A stretch of DNA of 64,000 nt from Thysanoteuthis rhombus (taxonomy: Eukaryota; Mollusca; Cephalopoda; Oegopsida; Thysanoteuthidae): the NCBI GenBank assembly GCA_963457665.1, contig OY735207.1, positions 37,612,316 through 37,676,315 of the forward strand, read 5' to 3'. Position 1 is the first letter of the stretch, and each line of letters begins with the position of its first letter. This document shows positions 45,728-54,600 of this stretch, one piece after another. Both the position numbers and the translations under genes were made by a program. Below the pieces are notes generated by a model that ran no database searches, was not told where the DNA came from, and saw only the letters and a program-made list of their open reading frames with translations.

Positions 45728-45890
45728 AGTGATCCTAATCTTTTCATCATAAAAAACCTCTCTTTTTTTAAAAATGAATTTTCTCAAGGACCCCAGGCTT
45801 TTTACCCAACAAGTTCAGGGACCCCCTAGTAATATATTCGGTGGATCCTCCCGCGGCAAGTTTAGAGCAATTGGTCTAGAATCTCCTCCT
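45728..45890 (+). repeat. Possible old DNA-transposon-derived repeat
   Basis: Contains AAGGACCCCAGGCTTTTTAC and CAGGGACCCCCTAGTAATAT. GGACCCC-rich wording of this kind is typical of old hAT-type non-autonomous elements in animals. No second copy or inverted ends are seen here. Confidence 0.3.
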
Positions 45891-46136
45891 TATTGGAAAT
45901 GGCCTCCCTATGTGAAGCCCAGGTAACATTAATGAACTAGAGTCACCACTGTGTGAGTGTGAGTGTGTTTGTATCTAAGGTATTTCATGCCAGTGGGTGC
46001 AATCATCAGTTGACGATTACACCCATAGGCAAGAAACTCAAAGTCACAGCAAAGCAGTGAATTTTCTAGGTACACAAATCTACGTATACTGTATCCCTGA
46101 TATCAAGCACTCATCATTCATAGATAACTCATCACT

Positions 46137-46138
<2 letters not shown>

Positions 46139-46188
<50 letters not shown>
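46139..46188. repeat. (TA)n microsatellite
   Basis: Pure TA dinucleotides on the left edge of family A copy 3. Confidence 0.95.
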
Positions 46189-46365
46189 GTGTACTGTAGA
46201 GAGTGAGACAGACTCGGGAGTGAGGTGTTTGGAGGTAAGGTTTATTAATCCTTATAAGTAAAATGTCCATACATGTTTCGGGATTCTTCCCATCATCAGT
46301 GGTGTGTGCTGTGTGTATTAAAATGTCCCATGTGGAACCAGAGTCCACTGCCAGGAGCTATGCAT
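46189..46365 (+). repeat. TA-bounded repeat family A, copy 3
   Basis: GTAGAGAGTGAGACAGACTC, GGGAGTGAGGTGTTTGGAGG, TCCATACATGTTTCGGGATT and CATCATCAGTGGTGTGTGCT, with ATGTGGAACCAGAGTCCACT at the right. (TA)n lies on both sides. The minus strand carries CTGATGA, T, GGGA, a 4-base loop, TCCC and GAAACATGT, a hammerhead-like order. Confidence 0.8.
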
Positions 46366-46368
46366 TGT

Positions 46369-46373
<5 letters not shown>

Positions 46374-46426
<53 letters not shown>
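46374..46426. repeat. (TA)n microsatellite
   Basis: Pure TA dinucleotides on the right edge of family A copy 3, grading into GTATGTGTGCGTGTG. Confidence 0.95.
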
Positions 46427-46436
<10 letters not shown>

Positions 46437-46439
46437 GTG

Positions 46440-47771
46440 CGTGTGTTTCATTGAATGATATTAACATTTTTTGTAAGTTTCTCCACTTTTCGAATGAGAA
46501 ACTCACAAAATATTGAATTAGTAAAAGATATACTATTCAATGGAACGTGTATAGAAGAAAGATTGTTGTTGAAATATTCAATATATAAACATAGGATATT
46601 AGAAATGAAAATGTGGAAAGAAACTTAAATTGTTTGTAAAAATGAACAATTGATTTTATCAGCAGGTTTCATCTTGAAAAGACTTCATCAAGATGAGAGG
46701 GAATACAAAGTGCATAGTATTCTTATAAGGATTTTATCATATTAAAATGTTATCACTTCTTGGGGGGAAGGTCATTAATCTTAAGGACACATTCATTCTT
46801 GTTAGGGTTTATGGGTGTTATGAATTCTGTCTGCTCAATACATCTCTGTCCATATTTGGTGTTATGTTTAGTGTTATGTTATATATCTGTGTTTTGTTTG
46901 GCCAAGTGTGTGTGTGTGTGTGTGTGTGTGTCTGTCTTATGTGTGAGAAAGGGTTGTCAGTGAAATATTCAATTGGCTTGCCTCCAATTAGTCTGTGTCA
47001 CTTCCATTGATCAATATTTTGTATCGTTTTAGCATTAATTTAGCCAAATAAGGGGATATATTACAGAACCCAGGGTGCCGTTCTGTTGTATTGCTCTCCA
47101 AAATTAATGTGGATTCTATGAATTTTCATTCAATTTTGTTTGTTCTCGCTTGACTGTTTGGGCTTGTAAGGAATGCAACAAAAAATATATCAATGGATGA
47201 GGAGAGAGTATGAAAAGTAAGGAGTTTTAAAGTTAGATGATAACTTAAATGCCTTTGTTAATCACCACAATTAAATGGGTCAAAAGTATAAATATATATA
47301 TGTGTGTGTGTGTATAAATTTATTCGGGTCATCAATCTTCAACAGAGAGCAAATTGCATAGATCAGAAACAAAGGATAAGCTCTTGGTGAAACTCAAGGG
47401 TATTTTGTCACTGGGAAACCAGGTAAACCATACCAGCTGCATATATGGGCTGAGCTACAAGAACTCTATAGTTGTCAGAAGATCAAATCTAACTTTTTGA
47501 AACCATCCCTCTATTGTTCTCTGATCTCACTCAGCACCCTATTTGGTATTGTTTTTACACTAGTAGTATTAGTATTTCCAATCTGGGTTGTTTATACACA
47601 GCTGAAGATTGATAGCCTCAGTAGAGTTGCAATGAAGAGCAACTAAAAAATGAAGATGGAAGAAAATGCTAGCAAAAAATTACTGATAATGATAGGCAAC
47701 ACAATAATCTATTTATAATGAATAAAGATAAGCCTAGCATATCTCTGAATTTTTGAGATGAGGTATTATTA
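46440..47771. other. Unassigned stretch with GT repeats
   Basis: A (GT)n tract lies at 46905-46931 and a short TA/GT tract at 47289-47313. No gene recognised. Confidence 0.45.
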
Positions 47772-48131
47772 TTATTTCCATTAATATTTGGACCATCCTC
47801 ATCTTGGTTGTTTTTCATACAACGTTTCGGCCGTTGCACTCTACAGCCTTCATCAGGTATCATCTGGTTGGTGTGGGGAAGTAACGAACCGAACCCTTTA
47901 TTTATCTGGAGGGGGTATATTGACCGCACTCCCCCCTTAGCATTAGTAGTATTATTATATTGTCTCACACTAGGATTGAACCTAGAACCATCAGATTACT
48001 TTGCAGTAATTTTGTCTGATGCTGTAACCACAACACTATATGTCCATGTGGACAACAAGTGTTAATTTTTAGGTGCTAATTTTTATGAAAAACAACCAAG
48101 ATGAGGATGGTCTGAATATCAATAGAAATAA
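47772..48131. mobile_element. MITE with 51-bp terminal inverted repeats
   Basis: The left end 47772-47822 (including ACCATCCTCATCTTGGTTGT, then TTTTCATA) is the reverse complement of 48081-48131 with about 5 mismatches over 51 bp. The 360-bp body has no ORF of note. A 15-bp direct repeat AATAAAGATAAGCCT occurs at 47721-47735 and at 48127-48141, the latter overlapping the right terminus; it may mark a target-site duplication. Inside, the minus strand carries CTGATGA (47856-47850), an extra A, a G/C-rich stem-loop and GAAAC. Confidence 0.85.
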
Positions 48132-48504
48132 AGATAAGCCTATTGCAACTAACTTCAACATTCTGCAAACATTTTCAAGTAAGCAACATGAATTGACAAT
48201 AAAAAAGTAGCATTCAATAGATCTTGAAGGACAAAGGAAAAACCAGTCCAAAATTATTAGTTAAAATTTCTCCTATAAGATATCAAGACAACTTTAAACC
48301 ATATATTACATATATTCAATATTCTATTTAATATTTCTCGTAATAATTTGCATTGATCTTCTCATCTAACAAATAATTATCATATTTTTCACTTTATTAT
48401 TCTATGATTGAATAATTAACATTTTTCTCAAACTATGGATACAATCACTTTTTCAACTTTTGCAAATTGATTGAAGAAGGAAAAAATATGAATGGTGTAA
48501 GGTG
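48132..48504. other. Unassigned AT-rich stretch
   Basis: Nothing recognised between the MITE and the GA-rich locus. Confidence 0.45.
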
Positions 48505-49128
48505 TGAGAGAGAGAGAGAGAGAAAGAGAGAAAAATATCACAGAGTAGAGAGAGAGAGAGATAACACCACGGAGTAGAGAGTGAAGGTGAAAACATCACG
48601 AGAGAGAGAGAGAGATAGAGAGAGAGAGAGGGGACATCATGGAGTAAAGAGAGAAAAAAAGAGAGAAAACATCACCGAGTAGAGAGAGAGAGAAAAAACA
48701 TCACTGAGTTGAGAGAGAGAGAAAGCGAAGATATCATGGAGTTGAAAGAGAGAGAGAGAGATAGAGAGACAGGAAACCCCACAGAGTAGAAGGAGAAGAG
48801 AGAGAGAGAGAGAAAGTGAAAATATCACAGAGTAGAGAGAGAGAGAGATAACACCACGGAGTAGAGAGTGAAGGTGAAAACATCACGAGAGAGAGAGAGA
48901 GATAGAGAGAGAGAGAGGGGACATCATGGAGTAAAGAGAGAAAAAAAGAGAGAAAACATCACCGAGTAGAGAGAGAGAGAAAAAACATCACTGAGTTGAG
49001 AGAGAGAGAAAGCGAAGATATCATGGAGTTGAAAGAGAGAGAGAGAGATAGAGAGACAGGAAACCCCACAGAGTAGAAGGAAAAGAGAGAGAGAGAGAGA
49101 AAGTGAAAATATCACAGAGGAGAGAGAT
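48505..49128. repeat. GA-rich minisatellite with a 287-bp tandem duplication
   Basis: ATATCACAGAG starts units at 48535, 48822 and 49109, a period of exactly 287 bp. Unit 1 (48535-48821) and unit 2 (48822-49108) appear identical apart from about one base (AGGAGAAGAG versus AGGAAAAGAG). Each unit contains shorter blocks of GAGAGAGA separated by AACATCACNGAGT-like phrases about 35-45 bp apart, so the structure is hierarchical. Ser/Leu-rich minus-strand frames here are artefacts. Confidence 0.95.
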
Positions 49129-50669
49129 ATTTGATACCCCAGAAAACTCCACTATTTCACTTGAGACAATTATTTCAGAATTTGAACAATAAAAAATTCA
49201 TGCAGTTAGTTTAGACAGCATCAGTTTAACATCAACCACACATCAAACTCATTAATTCCAATGTATGACTTAACTTGAATCAACAGAGAAATGAGACCAA
49301 TTCATCGATTAAAAGGAGGATAGTTTGAATAAGAGTAAACATTCTATGTTGATTTTATCATCATTTTCCTAACCCTGAACTAATTTTGTATGGTCAAAGC
49401 AATCAAGGAGAGTATTCAACTGTAAAACCTGTAACTAACTCAAGATGATAAGTATCTGCAAGAAGAGCTTGTCAAACAGCAGTCAGAAATGTCCAACCTT
49501 TCTACATCAAAAATGTGCATAAGTAAGACATCCATCTTGAAAAAAAGTAAAAATAAAAATGAAATGTCATGGCTCATTAGTCGAGAGCCATAAATTCTCA
49601 ATTTAGCAATAAGGTTTTTAAAAAGAAAAAAAAATGCTAATATCAAATTTCCTGAAAAATGGCTTTGCATACCAAGAGTTTCGGTTTTATAGAAATGCAT
49701 ATATATGTATACAGAAAGATGGGGAAAAAAATTTTGTTTTTCTATATGGAAGATATATTACATGAAGGCTTTAAAATCAAAAAAAAAGGAGAAATTAGGA
49801 AAAATATAAGATAAGAATAACCTTCAAATGTAACTGTCCTTGAGTATCATACATCGATTATTTTTTTTTTCTGGTTACTAAGAAGATCCAGTGACTTTTT
49901 ACAAAAATGAAATTTAGCATCAAAAGCAATTCATTTACATTGATTCCACCAAATAACATTACCTATAACAAAAATATCCAAGATGAAAATTATGAAGGTT
50001 TAGTTATTTTCTTTAAAATATTTGTAATAAAAGAAAAATCTTAAGTAAAATCAATGATAAAGTCAACTTCAATTTGTTCTACTTTTGTCTTAAGAATTCC
50101 TACGTACTCTTGGGGATAAATCAAATACGATTCTGAACAGGGAAGAAAATGGCAACAAGGAGGAATAGCTATTTCTATTGCTGCAAATACTTGAGAACAC
50201 TAGAATTTTCTAGAATGCATTGCAGAGAATAAATGAAAAGTGAATAAGAAAATCCAAAGGAACTCTGTATCAGGTTCTTCATTCTTACCGACTATTATTA
50301 CTTTTTTTTAAAAAATGCATATTCCTGATGAAGGAGTCTGTCCAAAAATTGTTGTTTGTACTAGGAGTTTAAATCTTATTTCTCTTTATTCTTTCTTTTT
50401 TAAAAAAGAAATTCCAGATCAACATGCACTTATCAAGGATATGAATCTACTTTTAAAAAAACATCTTCCTCTTGTATTTGAGGAATCAGGAGATGGAGAC
50501 GATGGTGACTTATTCTACTTTATCTTACTTGAGCAATTACTCATAATCCACTTTTGGCCTGTCATGCCCATCTAAGCTTCACCAGAATCTTGTTTCCTAA
50601 ACATCTTCACTACTTTGTTTGTTGGCCATCTCTTGCAATTGCGCTTTCGTGGTTTGAATTCAAAGTTGT
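49129..50669. other. Unassigned AT-rich stretch
   Basis: No coding frame with recognisable features and no repeat family was identified. Confidence 0.45.
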
Positions 50670-50800
50670 CAGTATCCCAGACTGGCTGTCAACCAAGGCT
50701 GAAGGGTCCAGTCTGTCCAACTATTTACTATGACAAGAGATGGATTCATGCACTTCTCAAAGGTGTTAGTATGAAGTGAATGTAAACTATCTCAGCTGGA
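50670..50800 (+). repeat. Dispersed repeat family I, copy 2
   Basis: Partner of 30705-30840 (CTGGCTGTCAACCAAGGCTG onward). It directly precedes the polypurine tract. Confidence 0.45.
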
Positions 50801-50814
50801 ATTTGAAGGAACGA

Positions 50815-51598
50815 GTGAGAACAAAAAGTGGAGAGAGAAAGAGAGAGAACAAAAAGTGGAGAGAGAAAGAGAGAGAACAAAAAGTGGAGAGAGAAAGAGA
50901 GAGAACAAAAAGAGAGAGAGAAAGAGAGAACCAAAAGGGAGAGAGAGAGAGAGAGAGAGAGGGAACAAAAAGTGGGGGAACAGAGAGAGAACAAAAAGGT
51001 AGGAGAGAGAGAGAAAACAAACAAAAGATAAAAAGAGAGAACAACAAAAGGCAAAGAGAGAGAGAGAGAGGACAAAAGGTAAAGAGAGAGAGAGGACAAA
51101 AGGTAAAGAGGGAGAGAATAAAAGGTAAAGAGGGAGAGAATAAAAAGTAAAGTGAGAGAGAATAAAAAGTAAAGTGAGAGGGAAAGAGAAATCATCAAGG
51201 AGGAGAAAACGAGAGAAATGGAGAAGAGAGAGAGAGAGAGAGAGCAATCATCACAGAGGAGAGACAGAGAGGGAGAACAGAAGAGAAGACAATAAGAAGA
51301 GGGAGGAAGAAGGAACAAAAAGGAGGAAAGAGAGGACAAAAAAGAAGAGGGAGGTGAGAGGAAACAAAAGTAAGTGGGATGTGAGAGAGAAGAGAAAGAA
51401 GAGGGAGACAAGAGAGAAGAGAAAGAAGAGGGAGACAAGAGAGAAGAGAAAGAAGAGCGAGGTGACTGAGAAGAGAAAGAAGAGGGAGACAAGAGAGAAG
51501 AGAAAGAAGAGCGAGGTGACTGAGAAGAGAAAGAAGAGCGAGGTGAGAGAGGACAAAAAGAAGAGCGAGGTGAGAGAGAACGAAAAACCAGCATCTTC
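50815..51598. repeat. Polypurine minisatellite, ~780 bp
   Basis: The + strand is almost entirely A and G with rare C and T. Sub-arrays: GAACAAAAAGTGGAGAGAGA units with a 28-bp period (50818-50905), AAAGGTAAAGAGGGAGAGAA-like units (51060-51180), and GAGAAGAGAAAGAAGAGGGA-type units with a 27-bp period (51385-51560). Long Arg/Glu/Lys frames on + and Ser/Leu/Phe frames on - (up to 284 codons) result from this composition and from periods divisible by three. I do not call them genes. Confidence 0.9.
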
Positions 51599-51934
51599 AA
51601 TGGTGATTTTCAGAGGCATGTCTGCTATAATATTTGGTGTGTGGAAACAAGAGAAATAATATTAGGACTTGAGATTTTGCCTCTCTATTCACAGTACAAG
51701 CAGAAACTCTGATTGGCTGATGGTCTGGTTGCCAACTTTAGAAGAAAGTGTTATCATTGTCACCATGGCAAATGTTTCAATCTTTGGCACAGTGACAGTA
51801 CTTCTTAGAGGAAATATCCAAAGGCGTATCAAGAGAGCAAAGCATCAACAGAAAAGAAGAGACTCTTCCTGGCGCTTAATTCTTAAACTTGGATGAATGA
51901 TGCAACCTCTGCTACTTGAAGTCTCTTTTCCTTA

Positions 51935-52350
51935 GAAATGGCATATTAGGAGAATTTCAGTTGATTCAATGACCTTTGGAACTTGTTTTGCCTCAGCAAC
52001 CTTCTTTGGCTCAGTAACCTTGGCAGCCTTCTCCGGCTCAGTAACCTAGGTAGCCTTCTTCGGCTCAGTAATCTTGGCAGCCTTCTTCGGCTCAGTAACC
52101 TTGGCAACTACTTTGGCTCAGTAACCTTGGCTACTTTCTACGGCTCAATGACCTTGGCTACTTTCTACGGCTCAGTAACCTTGGCTTCTTCCTTCAGCTC
52201 AGTAACCTTGGCTATTTTCTTCGGCTCAGTAACCTTCGCTACTTTCTTCGGCTCAGTAACCTTCGCTACTTTGTTTGAATCATTGAATTTGGCAACTAGT
52301 TTTGTTTCCTGGTCATGATTAGGGGAAACATTCAAATGAATTCTCTTCAA
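51935..52350 (-). pseudogene. Decaying lysine-rich decapeptide-repeat reading frame
   Basis: The 30-bp repeat on the minus strand encodes AKVTEPKKVA-type decapeptides. From about 52350 it reads NHDQETKLVAKFNDSN and then KVAKVTEPKK repeated, with variants (KIAKVTELKEE), and runs about ten units to EAKQVPKVIESTEIL near 51945. Two units share a TAG in place of a lysine codon, one has a TAG further on, and a one-base frameshift occurs near 52105. The repeat preserves its codon phase over most units, unlike random minisatellites. The K/A/V/T/E/P composition resembles low-complexity basic tails, but no homologue is recognised. It could be a dead gene, an exon of an unrecognised gene, or a minisatellite that happens to be open. 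Confidence 0.45.
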
Positions 52351-53275
52351 AGTATTATCAGAATTTTGAGATTTTTGAATCAGATCTAAATAATTATCAT
52401 ATGAATTTTAACATTTCGTTGTCAAGACAAGGGTTTTTAAAAATATTTTTTGCCTGGCTGAAAATGAAAAATTGATTTAGTCATTGAAATACAATTATTG
52501 TATACATCAGTATTAAGATGGACATTGATTGAATTGAAAACTTTTGAAATTAAAAAATAACTATGTAAATATTACACTACATCCAATGTGCCCATATTAT
52601 GACTAAGGGACCATCTTGCATTGTTCAATGAAAGATGGAATTTATTGATATGCATTAAAATCTATTATACTATAATTTAGAAAGCCCTTCAGTTACTCAA
52701 GACTTGTATAGATTGCAAAATGAATAAACAAGAAAAATGAAGAAAAAAACACCTGTATTGATCAGGAAAAAACGCTTAGTTACAGGTATTGCCAGGTCAC
52801 CTCACTATTGCATAGAGGGAAGAATATGTTCAATTATAATTATGGAAGTCGGCAAACCCATTTTAGCTATCAGAACCTGCATTAACCCATGCTAGGGACA
52901 GTAGTATACTTCTCCTTGGCTCTAAGGGACAATGTTCAAGCCCTAGTGAAACCTTGGATTTTTAATTCAATTTTTAAGACAGGCAGGTTCTTTCTACTCG
53001 GAAAATTGGCACGACTCATCTTCTTCCCTCCTCATGACCCTGTGCCAAACTAAGCTGAATTTAGTTAATGAGCAGGAAAGGAAGGTTTCAAAATGCAAAT
53101 TAATAGAATGATTCTTTAATCTTTTAAATACAGTCCAGAATGATGAAATATGGATGTTTTTACCCTTGGCCTTCACATATGCATATAAGGGCAATATGAC
53201 CATTTTTTTCAGAAAAGTTTGAAGTAATCTCACCGTTCATGTCATGATGAAAATAAGTTTAGCAAGAGAAAAAGA
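52351..53275. other. Unassigned stretch
   Basis: No splice-bounded exon could be linked to the decapeptide repeat. AT-rich DNA with no recognised family. Confidence 0.4.
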
Positions 53276-53465
53276 TTCATAAAACTATAAAAATGATAAA
53301 AAAATAAACTTATAAAAATATGACGGTGATAAAAACAAATGATAAAACTATATTAGTGATGAAATAAACTATAAAAAAATGTGAAAATGAAAATTATGAC
53401 AATATAAAATCGATAAAAACAAACTCTAAAGCAATAATAGTCACTAAAAAAACTATAAGAATTTT
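53276..53465. repeat. Degenerate AT-rich tandem repeat, GATAAAAACAAACTATAAAA-like
   Basis: GTGATAAAAACAAATGATAA / GTGATGAAATAAACTATAAA / ATCGATAAAAACAAACTCTA recur at irregular 35-55 bp spacing. A further unit (GTTGATAAAAACAAACTATA) lies apart at about 53676, after a GC-richer insertion. Confidence 0.6.
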
Positions 53466-54295
53466 AGAGTGATAACCCCCCCCAACCCACCCGAAGAACA
53501 TATCAGTGATAACAGAGACTTAACAAACGATTTTCACTGGGTGGGTACAGGCCTCTGATTTGCCAAGACTAAAAAGTTGCTGTAAGAAAGAGCATTTGGG
53601 AATTGAGGCACTCCCCATTACCCAACCCCCTCATCTGGTATGCCCCAGAGAGCTAAAAACAAACTAAAAAAACAATGTTGATAAAAACAAACTATATTGC
53701 TATAAGCGTGTTGAAAAAACAAAGCCAAATTTCTCAATTTTATCAATAAAATTACTGATAAATTAAAATGTTTTTCTTTTTTTTATAGTTTTCCATCTGT
53801 TATAAAATGTCCGCAATTTTGCAATAGTGACTCAACCAGTTTTTCTTCAAGGGAGATACTTACTATGTCTTTTAGGTCAAGTTATAGTTAGAGGTAGAAA
53901 TGAATGACTATATAGGTTAGTATTTAATGGTTTTGTCCTTTTATAAAAGCATATGTATGGAACAAAGAGCATAAAAGCATTTGTATGAAACAAAGCTACT
54001 TTGTCGGTTCTAATTGCTCAATTTGTACTGACTTTATCATTTTAGACTTCTGCTGTTTATTGACTAATCTTTCTTTTTTGGTTCACAAGTAAACACAATG
54101 ATCAAAGATGCAATTTAAGCAGATACAATGATAAAATCACCAAAGGTGAAAGTATGGCATGTTTTCTCTCAAGGAAGAATGGAAAGAGAAGGCATATCAC
54201 ACTTGTTTAAAAGGCGGAAATTTTCACTTCGAATTTCAAAATTTAGAAATATAAAGTTGTCTGTATTTTAGATAAAGCATTTTCATAATCAATTT
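53466..54295. other. Unassigned stretch
   Basis: 53470-53650 is GC-richer than its flanks, with C-runs, and may be an inserted repeat. Nothing else was recognised. Confidence 0.4.
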
Positions 54296-54600
54296 TTGAC
54301 TAGTTTATCTCTCATCTTATTTCTGTTTCTAGTTTACACCTAAAAGTAGTAACAGACTTAATAGTTTCAAGTTGTCTGAATTTTCTAGATGAAGAACTTT
54401 CTACTAATTTATCTTTTATCTTATAGTTGGTCAGATTGGTAAAGTTGTCATCCATGTCAGTCTGATGCCCAAGGACATGGTATGCAAGTTAAAATCTCAT
54501 CAGAATACTTCATTTTCAATCTATGCTTCTTACTTAAAGATTAAAAAATTTGCAACAACCTGGGGGCTCTGATAAAGTAACAACAACAATAAGATGAAAC
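54296..54600 (+). repeat. tRNA-derived SINE with inverted tail remnants
   Basis: AGTTGGTCAGATTGGTAAAG (54426-54445) and TATGCAAGTTAAAATCTCAT (54480-54499) resemble pol III A and B boxes. The 3' end is AACAACAACAATAAGATGAA (54578-54597). At the left, GACTAGTTTATCTCTCATCT (54298-54317) and a second similar phrase at 54412 are inverted versions of that tail, as at 17153-17543. The CAACAATAATAAGAT-type tail also appears alone near 63300. Confidence 0.55.

Noticed and set aside
46747-47010. ORF with KVINLKDTFILVRVYG wording, slightly like a LINE endonuclease N-terminus
   Set aside because: The resemblance is a few residues only, with no endonuclease catalytic motifs, and it runs into a GT microsatellite.
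50746-51600. 284-codon minus-strand ORF rich in Ser, Phe and Leu, and overlapping + strand Arg/Glu/Lys ORFs
   Set aside because: Composition follows entirely from polypurine minisatellites with periods of 27-28 bp; several frames on both strands are open at once and there is no non-repetitive domain.
51669-51896. Possible terminal exon with a CTCTATTCACAG acceptor and a basic C-terminal tail (IQRRIKRAKHQQKRR)
   Set aside because: Only one splice-like site, no partner exon, no recognised homologue; open length is not exceptional.
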